Source of the DNA: Euprymna scolopes
Taxonomy: Eukaryota > Mollusca > Cephalopoda > Sepiida > Sepiolidae
Length of the DNA: 22,017 nucleotides
Assembly: GCA_024364805.1 (NCBI GenBank)
Contig: CM044489.1
Location: forward strand, 165,472,600 to 165,494,616
Direction of reading: 5' to 3'
The notes beneath the pieces were generated by a model. That model did not search any database. It saw only the letters and a program-made list of their open reading frames with translations, and was not told the DNA's origin. Shown here in pieces: positions 8,953 through 18,152 of the stretch (its first letter is position 1; each line of letters starts with the position of its first letter). A program made the translations under genes and the position numbers.

Positions 8953-9571
8953 GGCACAAGGTCCTTCAATAAGTTTCCAGACTTTTTTCGTACAGGCATT
9001 TAAAATTGTCGTTGACACTTGATAAATCAATACGTTATTGCTATACATCTTACGAGATGAGTAACCAATTTTTATGATTTCAGGTACAAATGGACAGTTA
9101 CGGCTGGAATTGGAATACACCCTACTAAAGCCTAATTGTTTCAGCTGGTGAATTTCAAAAATGCAATTTGGATGTGAGGACACTTTAGAAGAAGGATATG
9201 CAATAAAACTCTGTTTCAAACTTGGAGAATTGTTACAGAAACGTTTGCTTCAGATTGCTTTTGAACCATTTTGCATGAATCAAACATCAGTTTTTGAATA
9301 GCATAAGAGATTCAAAGAAGGGACAGCGTTTGTGAGGAATTATGAGAATATGGGAGGAGTAAGGAAGTTAGAGCACCAGAGTTGATTGGCCAAATAAAGA
9401 ATTTCATGTATAAAGACCGTTGTGTGTCTATAGAGACAATAAGTGCACAATTTGATGTCTGTGAGAGAACTGTACACGCAATTCTTTGAAGAACTGGAGA
9501 TGCAGAATCAATAAAAGCAATCAATAAAAGTACCTGTACGAAAAAAGTCCGGAAATTTATTGAAGGCGCCT

Positions 9572-9575
<4 letters not shown>
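8953..9575 (+). mobile_element. Mariner element, internally deleted
   Basis: The ends are inverted copies of each other: CCTTCAATAAGTTTCC then GACTTTTTTCGTACAGG at the left, and the reverse complement of the same blocks at 9535-9570. TA flanks both sides (8951-8952 and 9576-9577). Inside, the left 500 bases align with the full-length mariner at 12028-13363, including the start of transposase: an ATG at 9161, EEGYAIKLCFKLG, and later FKEG and the PELIGQIKNF block with stops. After a segment matching HTIIREELKM the sequence jumps to the 3' end, so the catalytic DDE part is missing. At about 620 bases versus 1336 it is non-autonomous. Confidence 0.85.

Positions 9576-9640
<65 letters not shown>
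9576..9640. repeat. (TA)n microsatellite at mariner edge
   Basis: An uninterrupted TA/AT run of about 65 bases begins at the mariner target duplication. A shorter run (8941-8950) lies on the other side, so the element probably entered an existing TA tract. Confidence 0.95.
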
Positions 9641-9642
<2 letters not shown>

Positions 9643-10394
9643 TATAAAGTCAAACCTTTAAAAGTAATTTTATTAAAATATAATTCTTTTGATAATAAAG
9701 AAAAAAGATTTGGACATCAATAACACTTCACATGTTGATGTAATAGTTAATAGTCGATACATTTTTATTTTTTAAATTCACGAGTACTAGCAACATTTGT
9801 TCAGTTAATCATATACAAGGTGTATTGTATTTTACTATTAAAGAACACAGAAAAGGTTGATTCAGTTATATATAAATGTCTTTTGTAAAATAACCATAAT
9901 TTATAATTCAGGTATTTTAGGCAAGTTGTTTTCTTTTATTTATATGTGTTGCATTTTTAGAAAATAATTAGTCTAATTAAAATAATGTACATATCCAGCC
10001 GATGGAACAATAGCCAAAAGGAATTCAACCACAACTTATTTTAGAACATAACTGACTTTATTATTTATATATTGATTTGTTATATTTTTGTATCATTAAC
10101 TCAAATTTGTTTGTAGAAGTTGGACATCTATATATTCTTGGTGGGCATATTTTGAATATTAATGAATTTATTTGCAAGTGTAACGTTGTTTGGAGCACGT
10201 GAAGTAGTTAATGTAAAGTTCCTATTTTATTAATGTTCGAAATACTTTTTACAATTGTTTTTTACATCACATAAATGTGATGTAAGGAATTATTGCTTCC
10301 TATTACTAGATGTCTTTTTTATTGATACTATAAACTAGTTGAAATACCCGTTAGAGTAAGGTTTCATAATTGGAAAATAAAATTCTGAATTTCT
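9641..10394. other. AT-rich stretch, no recognisable feature
   Basis: Low-complexity AT-rich sequence with stops in all frames. One small inverted repeat, ACATCACATAAATGTGATGT (10263-10282), can form a hairpin (ACATCACAT/ATGTGATGT). No gene or named repeat. Confidence 0.5.
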
Positions 10395-10540
10395 GATTGT
10401 TTATAATACTTTTATTTATCGAATTATTCTCATCTTGAGTGTTATTTGTGCAACGCTTAGGTTGGATTGTCCTTTGACCCTCTTCAGACATGTTAGTTGA
10501 CGTTTGGAAAAGAAAAGAGAAAAGTTATTGGCTCCACCGA
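10395..10540 (-). repeat. Diverged single copy of the 19.2-kb fold-back arm
   Basis: Read on the minus strand this aligns with both arms of 19212-19832: GGAGCCAA..CTTTTCT, then CTGAAGAGGGTC, GCGTTG, then TAACACTCAAGATGAGAATAAT and an AATAAA-containing tail. The arms read CCAAC..CTTTTCC, GAAGAAGGTCGC, ACGTTGTG, TAACACCC..GAGAATAATAGTC. It is a lone outer-end copy of the same, possibly Penelope-like, family, here without an inverted partner. Confidence 0.55.
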
Positions 10541-10944
10541 TATTTTCGTATTCTGTGAGTTAGTCTCTATTTTATGGTTTTAGTTTCGAATTTGTGAAAA
10601 AAGTAGTTGATAAAGAGAGGCAACTCTAAAGATCGATTTCATCAGCAAAATTTTAAGGGTGTACAAAGTTTTTTTTTTCTTAAATTAGAGACCCCCCCCA
10701 CATGCTATTAAAACCTGGGTTTAGTCTGCTTAGTAATTTTTCTTTTTTTAGCATATGTGCTGCATCCTTGAGTCGCCTGACTTAATCCTGCATCTCTGTT
10801 AATTATTTTGATCTCATTCCACAAATGGAAGGTTGTACCTTTTTCTTTCCATATGTGATCAGCTAGTCCCGACTTTTTGACTTCTCCTCATAGTTTTACA
10901 GTTTTTTTTTACTTTGTGCAAAATAAAACTTGGTATTTGTGGTT
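10541..10944. other. AT-rich stretch, no recognisable feature
   Basis: Poly(T) tracts and a short C-run (10693-10700). No coding signal or repeat partner recognised. Confidence 0.4.
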
Positions 10945-11140
10945 TAAAAATATAAAGTCATTAATTTGCATATAAAGAGTGATAGCTGCGTTAAAAAAGG
11001 CAAGTTGGAGAGAACAAGTCAGTCGTTTGGCAGCTGATAGGACACATTGAAGTTAAGTTACAAATTACGACACCAGTGAAAAGTACTGTTAATTTTTATT
11101 TAAATTACAAGCTATTTTGGCGAATAAGAAAAGTTGATGC
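10945..11140 (+). repeat. Direct repeat, copy 1
   Basis: Aligns with 11465-11690: AAAATATAAA, AATTTGCATAT, a GAGA-AA..CAAGTC block, TGGCAGCTG, GACACATnGAAGTTnAGTT, GAAAAGT-CT, TTTTTATTT. Identity is patchy but ordered. It may represent two decayed copies of one interspersed repeat or of terminal repeats. No coding frame is retained. Confidence 0.6.
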
Positions 11141-11194
11141 TACAAGTTTAAACAACGTCCAGTGTTCAACAAGAGGAAAAAAAGAGAAACGATT

Positions 11195-11355
11195 GAGTTA
11201 TGTTTAAGAGAATTGTTAATTAAGATTTGAGAGTCAAACTTGAGTGCTGAAATCATGGTATGAAGAGTTCCTAATTACAATTCGAGAGTCGGACATTTTG
11301 AGAGTTGAATCATGTTTAGAGAATTGTTATTTATGATTCAAGAGTATGACTTTGA
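11195..11355 (+). repeat. Short tandem pair with core TTTAnGAGAATTGTTAnTTAnGATTnnAGAGT
   Basis: Units at about 11197-11242 and 11308-11352 share ATGTTTA-GAGAATTGTTA, then GATTnnAGAGT and an ACTT block. They lie between the two larger direct repeats. Confidence 0.5.
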
Positions 11356-11464
11356 TTTTTTTGTCTGTATGGAGTAGTAGTTGTGTCTGGCTGTTTATGA
11401 TAGGCTAAAAATGGGCTGAACTGGGTATGAGACTATGTAATGTGAAGTGATCTTTAATGATCGT

Positions 11465-11700
11465 GAGGTGAGGGTTAAAATATAAAAGCACAAATTTGCA
11501 TATGAGGAAAAATAGCAACTTAAGGAAGTATTGAGAAAGAAAGCGAATCAAGTGTCTGGCAGCTGTGAAGACACATCGAAGTTGAGTTGGTCTGAACTGC
11601 GGTGTCGATGAAAAAGTGCTATCATTTTTTATTTTTTTATTTAGAATACACGATTTGAATATGTGAAAAAGACTAAGAACCGAAAGGGGCAAACCAAATA
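11465..11700 (+). repeat. Direct repeat, copy 2
   Basis: Partner of 10945-11140, about 520 bases downstream. GTCTGGCAGCTGTGAAGAC and the following GAAGTTGAGTT are the best-kept anchors. The 99-codon minus-strand frame across it is not conserved in copy 1 and is not called a gene. Confidence 0.6.
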
Positions 11701-11729
11701 ACATTTTGATTTTGTTTATATCTTTTAAC

Positions 11730-12027
11730 TGAAGCTATACCAGGGCTGCATACAAACTGAGACAGAATATATCTTCGATGAGGATGTGAGAGATTTCAAA
11801 ACGCTGGCTGCTGATATATTGAAATAGGCACATCATTTCAAATATCTTGGTTTGCAGATTACAGATAGCCAAAAAGACGTGTAAGTCCGAATCGGTTAGC
11901 ATAGTAAGCATAAAGCATAAATACGTTCGAAAAGATTTTGAAATCGAAAACGAAGAAAACTTAAAATCCAGTTTTTCAAATTCCCAATTGTTAACGTGTT
12001 TTGCTGTATGGGTTAGGAAGTTGAATA
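11730..12027 (+). pseudogene. LINE remnant D, left part (split by a mariner)
   Basis: Encodes the post-catalytic part of a non-LTR retrotransposon endonuclease-reverse transcriptase. TEYIFDEDVRDFKTLAADIL leads to HHFKYLGLQITDSQKDV (about 11830-11881), the FKYLG motif of this class. It is followed after a stop by VRIG, and in a shifted frame by LKIQFFKFPIVNVFCCMG (about 11962-12012), equivalent to the usual LKIQFFxxTVESVLLYG. Several stops and frame changes are present. The sequence stops at the TA at 12026-12027, where a mariner begins, and the next residues of the family pattern appear immediately after it at 13366. Clade (RTE or CR1-like) is uncertain. Confidence 0.75.
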
Positions 12028-12231
12028 CGAGGTACCTTCAATAAATTTCCAGACTTTTTCGGACAGGCATTCAAAATTGTCATAGACTCTTGAAAAATCT
12101 AGATGTTATTGCTATACATTTTAGGAGAAGACTGATCAATTTTTAGGATTTCAAGTTCAAATGAACAGCTATAGCAGGAATTGGAATACACCCTACTAGA
12201 GCCTGAGTGTCACAGCTGATGAATTTTAAAA

Positions 12232-13286
12232 ATGCAATCTAGACGTGAGGACATTTTAGAACAACGATATGCAATAAAATTCTGTTTTAAACTTTGAAAA
12301 AATATCACAGAAACGTATAGAATGCTTCAGACTGCTTTTGGACCATCTTGCATGAATCGAGCATCACTTTTGAGTGGAATAAGAAATTTAAAGAAGGCAG
12401 AGAATTCATGAGGGATGATAGAACAGACATATAATACTAATTTCAACGGTGTGAGAGGAGAAAGAAAGTCAGAACACCAGAGTTGATTGGCCAAATAAAG
12501 AATTTCATCTATCAGGACCGTTGTGTCTAAAGAGGCAATAAATACAGTTTGATGTCAGCGTGGGAACTGTACACACAATTATTCGTGAGGAACTGAAGAT
12601 GCGGAAGATTTGTGTGAAGTTTGCCCCAAGGGTGTTCGGTGAAGATCAGAAAGGAAGATGTCATGACAACAGGGAGATGGTCGAACTGATCAATTCAGAT
12701 CCCGCAGTTGTTGATGCTCTAGTGACTTGTGATGAAAGCTGGATCTACTGCTGAGACCAAGTGACAGTTTCCAGTGGAAATATGCTGGCTCTCTCAGACC
12801 CAAGAAGGCCAGACAGAGCAAATCCACCCAGACACTTACGATGACCCCCCCCCCTTTTTTTTTTTTTTGATGGCACAGGCATTTTGGGTATCCACGGGAC
12901 AGACAGTCAACAAGGAATACTATGTTGAGGTTTTAAGGAAGTTCAGGAAGAGATTCCATCGGAAAAGGCCAGCACTCTTCAAATTGGGTCAGTATCATTT
13001 CCACCAGGACAATGCACCAGTTCACAATTCCATCCTTGTCACAGACTATTTGACCAAGATAGAAATCAAGACAGTTCCTCACCCTCCCAATAGTCTAGAC
13101 CTTGCTTTTTGTGACTTGTGACTTTAGTTATTCCCTAAGCTCAAGCAAAACCTTAGAGGCTGTCGTTAATAGACAATTAAGATGAAAGCAGCTGCGATGA
13201 GGGTCATTGGCACGCTCACACAAGATGACTTCCATGAGGTCTTCTAGAATAAGTACATTGCAGCCAGAGAGGATTATTTCGAATAG
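12232..13286 (+). pseudogene. Mariner transposase pseudogene (D,D34D)
   Basis: Cut-and-paste transposase that binds the inverted repeats and inserts at TA. N-terminal DNA-binding half: YAIKFCFKL, ETYRMLQTAFGPSCMNRAS, TPELIGQIKNF, then VGTVHTIIREELKMRKI. Catalytic part: VTCDESWIYC (first Asp, about 12729), YHFHQDNAPVHNS (second Asp, about 13010), and CDL (third Asp, about 13115). Exactly 34 residues separate the last two, which is the mariner signature. The C-terminus ends EDYFE before TAG at 13284-13286, giving the expected length of about 345 codons. Breaks include a stop after CFKL, a 25-bp insert at 12420-12444 with stops, a stop after SWIYC (12752), and a frame change around the C/T homopolymer at 12846-12868. 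SPDLAPCDF is altered to NSLDLAFCDL. Confidence 0.9.
12420..12444 (+). repeat. 25-bp insert inside mariner, identical to 13578-13602
   Basis: The stretch starts AGAACAGACATATAAT and is an exact 25-base match to 13578-13602, which lies 215 bases beyond the mariner's right end. The deleted mariner copy (near 9340-9360) lacks it and reads straight through, so it is an insertion into this copy. Confidence 0.8.
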
Positions 13287-13363
13287 GATTAGACTTTCAT
13301 GTGTGTACTATCAATGAAAGTGCCCATATGAAAAATGTCTGGAAATTTATGGAAGGCACTTCG

Positions 13364-13577
13364 TATTTCCATATGAAATGTGCAAAAGGCTCGATGGTAC
13401 CTACACTCTATTAAGAACTGTTCCAGGTGTCATTTGGAAGAATAAGATAACAATATCATCGCTTTTAAAACATCATCCAACTTCTAAATTATTTCATACA
13501 TCGCTCGTTGGTCATGCTGGCCTGTTACTAAACCGACGACAGCTGTGATCATCAGAAATAACTGGCAGCAGAAAATA
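13364..13577 (+). pseudogene. LINE remnant D, right part
   Basis: Continues the LINE frame interrupted at 12027. From about 13379 it reads MCKRLDGTYTLLRTV then GVIWKNKIT, matching the family pattern CKRLDGTYTRMLR..L.VSWKDKIT. Near 13499 there is TSLVGHAGLL, similar to the RRLRFxGH motif. It decays after about 13560 and the 3' end is not identifiable. Its continuity with 11730-12027 once the mariner and one TA are set aside is the evidence for nested insertion. Confidence 0.75.
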
Positions 13578-13602
13578 AGAACAGACATATAATACTAATT
13601 TC
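13578..13602 (+). repeat. Likely source (or sister) of the 25-bp mariner insert
   Basis: Exact match to 12420-12444, in the same orientation, just downstream of the LINE remnant. Confidence 0.75.
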
Positions 13603-14115
13603 CAAGATGTTGTCTTTACATGAAGCCACCAGAATCATACAGAACCAAGTGCATTTTTTTTTCAAATTGGTGCTTAGTACCCTATGTTTTTAGGGGGGGG
13701 GGTTAAAAAGGCCAAAGGTATATTTGATGGCACCTGATGGATGAGCAACAGTTTAGGTATGTTTTGGAGTTTCTTGCCCTCACCATGTTCAACACGGACT
13801 GTCGGATTTTAACCGACTGAAGGGGGGGGGGGCGTTTCTGCAACTCAACGGCTAAACCTGAACTCGACGTAGAAGGAAAAAACAATGAAACTCTTAACTT
13901 GTGTGGAGAATCCTTCTCGGCTTTTCTCGGCTAACTGGAGTTGAAACGTATTGCCTCGTTGCTTACAACGACAAATTGTCTTTGTAATAGTAACTGTGAA
14001 ACGTGTAACTTGACTAAACAAAAAAGTCCAACTAACATATCAACGATAGGGGTGTTTTATAACCCACAAGTTGATGCTATGCAAAGTTCAGTCCGACCCA
14101 CGTGGAGGACAACAA
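13603..14115. other. Non-coding stretch with homopolymer runs
   Basis: Contains poly(T) near 13655-13663, G-runs at about 13691-13701 and 13822-13833, and a small hairpin GTCGG..CCGAC at 13801-13817. The open frames on both strands (such as 13703-13885 minus) have no recognisable domain. Confidence 0.45.

Positions 14116-14146
<31 letters not shown>
14116..14146. repeat. (ACT)n trinucleotide microsatellite
   Basis: About ten uninterrupted ACT/CTA units. They give a poly-tyrosine artefact in one plus-strand frame (13941-14273). Confidence 0.95.
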
Positions 14147-14356
14147 TAAAATCAGTCGACCAAGCACTTTTTTAAACCTTTTTCTTGAACGACTGCCTCC
14201 CAGAATTCCACTGCCTCCCCCCCCTCCACATCGAGCTCCGGTCAGTAATAATTACCACAGGACAAGGTTGTGATGGTATAATCGTGTGTGTGGGGGGGAT
14301 GTTAGGGTTTGTGTTCCTTGATAGAAGCGCTCGTTGATTTTGGATAAAATAAACAC

Positions 14357-14669
14357 GTATTAGATACGTTTGAAGCCAAAACTACGCGTTACTACAAAAT
14401 AAACAGATATTTATTTTGTTTAAAATTTATATTGAAATTTATAAATATATTTTGAAGATACACTTCATCATCAGTATGTCTTTCTTTTTCTTTTGCCTAC
14501 CGTAAAAACAACAGACGGACTTTAACTGATTCTATGCTTCAACAACAACATGACAAAAAAAAAGACATACTGATGAAGTGTATCTTCGAAATATATTTAT
14601 AAATTTCAAACAAAATAAAACGTTTATTTTATAATAATGCATTGTTTTGGCTTCAAACGCATCTAATAC
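14357..14669. repeat. Fold-back pair 1: inverted arms with an outward TGATGA-hairpin-GAAA core
   Basis: Left arm 14357-14482 and right arm 14559-14669 are reverse complements apart from substitutions and indels, with a 76-base spacer. Shared blocks, reading outward from the centre: AAAGACATACTGATGA, GAAGTGTATCTTC, AAATATATTTATAAATTTC, AAACAAAATAAA, GTTTATTTT, GTTTTGGCTTCAAACG, ATCTAATAC. The right arm has GAAG-TGTAT-CTTC followed by GAAA (14575-14591). The pattern resembles tail-to-tail copies of a Penelope-like element 3' region. It could also be a fold-back or inverted-repeat DNA transposon. Confidence 0.8.
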
Positions 14670-15199
14670 ATCTTATATATGTATATTCCCCTGCTTATCT
14701 TTTAATTAAATTTTTTTTCTCTCTCCCCCGCCATATTCATGACATTTTTTTTATCGCAATTCCTTCAATGTAGCTCTGTTGAGTGAGGAACGAAACCTGA
14801 TTAGCTAGCCTTTACTTTCGTTTTTTTTTTAATCATGTTAATTAGTCTATATTTAGTCATAATGAAACGTTGTACCCCCAAAAAGAATTTATATATAAAG
14901 TGAACTTGTTAGTGTGGGTGTGGAACGGTCTCTAGCAAACTACTGTTCATTTTTGGTCTACAGATTTGAAACTTGATATATAGGGGATTCAGACCTGTGG
15001 AACAAAATTCTATTTAATTTTTAGCCAGTATAAATAGGTGTTAAAAAGTCAGAATTATAAAATTGGATCTTGGCAGGGACAAGTCAACTAAACTTATCTT
15101 GTACACATGCACAAATATACATTTATACGTTTAACTAAGTTAATCTTTAAAATTTTATATGGATATAGCTCAAATAGTAACAAATAACGCTGAAGAGCT
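14670..15199. other. Non-coding stretch, no recognisable feature
   Basis: AT-rich with poly(T) tracts (14710-14718, 14821-14830). No coding motif or repeat partner in the window. Confidence 0.45.
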
Positions 15200-15384
15200 T
15201 AATGTTTTGGTTTCGATTCTAGCTGATTGCACTCATGTTTTTAGACTTTTGAAATCACAACTATATATTGGGTACAATATAAATAATCAATAGAGAATTG
15301 GCTCTATAATAATAAATATGAAATCTGCATAAATTTTAAATATAATATTTAAGCATATTTTACGACCGGGCAACGCCGGGACAC
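15200..15384 (+). mobile_element. Helitron-like non-autonomous element, copy 2
   Basis: Homologous to the last part of 8083-8408, beginning with GTTTTGGTTTCGATTCTAGC and ending with CCGGGCAACGCCGGG (15366-15380). The usual CTAG end is not preserved; ACACTTGTTGAT follows. The body shows GAAATCTGCA, AATATTTAAGC and TTTTACGACC in the same order as copy 1. Confidence 0.55.
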
Positions 15385-15439
15385 TTGTTGATAATAAACT
15401 TGTTAGACCTTGACAAAAAGTACGAAGGTAACCCTTAAT

Positions 15440-15457
15440 TCCTTCATTTCTGAAGGA
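15440..15457. other. Small hairpin
   Basis: TCCTTCATTTCTGAAGGA: a 7-bp perfect stem with a 4-base loop, ten bases upstream of the 54-bp palindrome. Confidence 0.6.
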
Positions 15458-15466
15458 GAATTTATG

Positions 15467-15520
15467 AGCACGTTTCGAGAACTCACGGTTTTATAAAACC
15501 GTGAATTCTCGAAACGTGCT
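15467..15520. repeat. 54-bp near-perfect palindrome
   Basis: The left arm begins AGCACGTTTCGAGAA and the right arm ends TTCTCGAAACGTGCT. The centre is TTTTATAAAA with no spacer, and there is one mismatched pair over 27. It sits between a plus-strand and a minus-strand Helitron-like end. Candidate roles are a cruciform-forming site, the joined ends of an inverted-repeat element, or the product of a fold-back repair event. No gene is attached to it. Confidence 0.9.
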
Positions 15521-15783
15521 AATTCATTTTATTCCAAGAATGTTTCGAATGCCGTCGCAGAAATCCGTAGAATACGAATAGGTTTGTTGCTTCCTTGTTT
15601 TTCCTTCAATTTTGTAATGCAAATTTTAAAAACGAAATGAGGCAACTTAGTTTCAATGCGATGAGTCAATGTTGCAGGAAATCTACACGAACACGTTAAT
15701 TCGATGTTATTATAACATACTAACGTTATTTTGTTTGTCGGAAAAGCATGAAAGGAGGAAATATTGAGAGACGGACAACTTTA

Positions 15784-15840
15784 TTAGATCCACCTACCCG
15801 GCGTTGCCCGGAATGCAGTGAACTCATTCTCACGTAACTC
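15784..15840 (-). mobile_element. Helitron-like 3' end, minus strand
   Basis: On the minus strand CCGGGCAACGCCGGG (15797-15811) is followed by nine bases, then CTAA (15787-15784), then T. CTAA fits the CTRR rule. The body on its right side (minus-strand upstream) is not recognisable beyond about 50 bases and soon meets a Tc1-like fragment. Confidence 0.5.
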
Positions 15841-16090
15841 TGTTATATTCAGCCAAGATTACTGTTTCATACGAGTACCTGGCAATTTTCAAATTTGAAG
15901 GCCGGGCACCTATGACTTAGCCTCCTTGTTCTCCTGACTTTAACTCTACCGAATAGCTCTGATCAATCTTGAATAGGAACGTTTATGAAAGAGGTGTGCA
16001 ATTTTCATTAAAAAGATTCCCTGTGGAGGAAAAAGAGACTACTGTTGGTACCATAACATCTAAAATTAGTCGATTTTATGGACAAAAAAA
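15840..16090 (+). pseudogene. Tc1-like transposase C-terminal fragment
   Basis: One frame from about 15864 reads SYEYLAIFKF..APMT-PPCSPDFN, then a stop within the equivalent of IEHLW, then SILNRNVYERGVQFS. Tc1-like transposases end with HTS-E---FL----MTWPPxSPDLNPIEHLW-ILKR-VYxxG-QF, which includes the last catalytic residue shortly after the SPDLNPIE motif. Two stops fall in that motif (near 15954 and 15960). The upstream DDE domain and inverted repeats are not seen, so this is a short decayed fragment. It is unrelated in sequence to the mariners in this window. Confidence 0.7.
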
Positions 16091-16533
<443 letters not shown>

Positions 16534-16853
16534 TATGCGTGCAGATATTCAAATTCTTATTCGTATTTAATATTAATATTTTTTTTCTATCCAGATTGCC
16601 CCAGAAAAGGGCATTCTGAATTTTCCTCACATTAAAAACCGAACTTGTGTCTAACTCTGCCCTCGTGTGGAGGCAAGTAAATAGGAATACTAAGACAGTA
16701 CTATTATACAAAGAGGATATGCCTTTCCATTGTTAGTAGGAGGGGCTGTATCTATGGATGGCATTTCTTGTGGATGGTCTATATAAATTAGGATGTTTTT
16801 GCAATCATTATATTATTGTTAAATACATATTGTTTTTGTTTTTTATACATAAA
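16534..16853. other. Spacer, no recognisable feature
   Basis: No coding motif. A segment around 16640-16690 (CTCTGCCCTCGTGTGGAGGC) looks repeat-derived but has no partner here. Confidence 0.4.
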
Positions 16854-17160
16854 CTAGCGGGGGTGCTCGGCGTTGCCCGGGTGTTTACGTGGTGTAGTGA
16901 GGAACCCCGAGGTGGGGGAATAAAAAAACTGGTATTAGTGGGGGGGGGTCGAAACAACGGTAGGCAAAGGTGTTAAAAAAAAAAGTGGTAGTAGGCAGGC
17001 AGGCTCAACTCGTAACGAAAAGGAGAAAAAAGATTTTTTTAAAATGTGACGTCTTAGCCGATGTTTGCATCGCCAGACCGGAAGTTCGGAACGTTGAAAT
17101 TAAGCATAGTCAGTCGAAAAGAAGACGATGACTTGCTAAAATGTCGGCGAGAAAAGCGAT
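16854..17160 (-). mobile_element. Helitron-like element, 3' end at CTAG, minus strand
   Basis: On the minus strand, CCCGGGCAACGCCGAG (16881-16866) is followed by eight bases and CTAG (16857-16854), then T. Only the 3' end is defined; the right-hand limit is a guess. The presumed body holds A-runs, a G-run (16941-16948) and a GC-richer segment (17050-17160). A 65-codon plus-strand frame here (17061-17258) has no known domain. Confidence 0.5.
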
Positions 17161-17299
17161 CCCTCCTTGAACAAAACTACTCAGTTGAGAGTGAAGGAAT
17201 GTGTTCTTTTTGGTTTTTTGTTTTTTGTTGTTGTTTTTTTTTTTTTGCCAATTCTTAGATATTTGTCGTAAATTCAAGTTGCACGTTATCTTTATTAAA

Positions 17300-17405
17300 T
17301 TATGTGGAAGTACAGAAAGGTCACAAAAGACTCCCCTCCCCATGTTAAGAATGGCTTTCAAAATAACGTTATTTCAGCACGGTAACATAAGAGCATAAGT
17401 ACTTT
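17300..17405 (+). repeat. Interspersed repeat, forward copy 1
   Basis: Shares with 18030-18125 the blocks ACAAAA-AC-C, CTCCCCATnTTAAGAATGGC, TTTCnAAAT, GTTATTTCAGCACGGT and a CATAAG-type end. It also aligns in reverse complement with 18240-18319 plus 18701-18760. No coding content. Confidence 0.75.
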
Positions 17406-17733
17406 TATCTGCTATTTTTATTTTCGCACACTTATTTTTTATTATTCATCATTTTTTTTTTTTTATTGTATAGCTCGGCATATTTTTCTTTCATTGGACC
17501 CTAAATAACTCCCATAACATAATACCTGCTCTGAAAAGCGTACTACTTGCTTCTACCGCACAATCCTGTGAAAATCCCACTCTAGCATATTTAAAGTAGC
17601 ATAATTATCTAATAATCCCCTGGATAACCATATACCCCCCTCCACTGTATAACCCTTATACAATATCTCCTAATATGCTTATTGTTAGACGTCGTGTCCT
17701 GATTTTGTTATCTGGCACCTCCCTCTCCTCTTT
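17406..17733. other. Non-coding stretch upstream of a hairpin motif
   Basis: Poly(T) (17450-17464), then a C/T-rich segment with CCCCCCTCC near 17634. No coding signal. It may belong to the element whose tail starts at 17734. Confidence 0.4.
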
Positions 17734-17860
17734 TGATAAGAAGCATTAGGCTTCGAAATGTCTGGGATAAAGAACTTGGATAAGTCCCACGCGCTGTATT
17801 GTATTTTGTTTCAAATCAATAAATATATATGTATGAGTATATATTCTAATATTTTTCCTC
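17734..17860 (+). repeat. Tail with TGATAA-hairpin-GAAA core, possibly Penelope-like
   Basis: TGATAA (17734-17739) leads into GAAGC-ATTAG-GCTTC (17740-17754), a perfect 5-bp stem, directly followed by GAAA (17755-17758). An AT-rich tail with AATAAATATATA (17819-17830) comes after it. The layout is the same as in fold-back pairs 1 and 2, though the sequences are unrelated. It is present once and unpaired. Confidence 0.5.
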
Positions 17861-18152
17861 TTATCTAAGCTCCATCTGCATGCCGAGCTTTTTATTATAT
17901 AAAAAATCTCCATTTAAAGAATCCGGTGCTTGTGAACTTATTGAACCACACTATTTTTAAATAGTATTTTAAAGTTAAATCAAAGCTTTACGATATCTTT
18001 TTTTATAAAATAAAAAGAATTTTATATAAAAATACAGAATAATTACAAAACACCCTCCACTCCCCATATTAAGAATGGCTTTCTAAATGTTATTTCAGCA
18101 CGGTTCAATAAGTGTATAAGCACCAAGAATCCTTATATATTTCTTTGATCTC

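Larger units (their letters stand above)
12028..13363 (+). mobile_element. Full-length mariner element inserted in LINE remnant D
   Basis: 1336 bases, the usual mariner size, flanked by TA at 12026-12027 and 13364-13365. Terminal inverted repeats of about 40 bases start CGAGGTACCTTCAATAAATT on the left and CGAAGTGCCTTCCATAAATT (reverse complement) on the right, and both continue with TTCCAGAC. It holds a single decayed transposase gene. It belongs to the same family as the deleted copy at 8953-9575. The element is dead but structurally complete. Confidence 0.92.

Noticed and set aside
8836-9524. Minus-strand frames of 127 and 70 codons
   Set aside because: Mostly antisense to the deleted mariner; no domain similarity.
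10331-10360. Sixth Helitron-like end at ACTAGTTGAAATACCCG
   Set aside because: CTAG is present but no hairpin lies at the proper distance.
13941-14273. 110-codon plus-strand frame
   Set aside because: Includes the (ACT)n tract read as poly-Tyr; no domain.
14570-14591. Canonical hammerhead ribozyme
   Set aside because: The TGATGA-stem-GAAA core is present, but I could not find the third stem and the NUH cleavage site in the required positions here or in the other two families. Only a hammerhead-like resemblance is reported.
15467-15520. microRNA precursor from the 54-bp palindrome
   Set aside because: Zero-length loop and near-perfect pairing do not look like an animal pre-miRNA.
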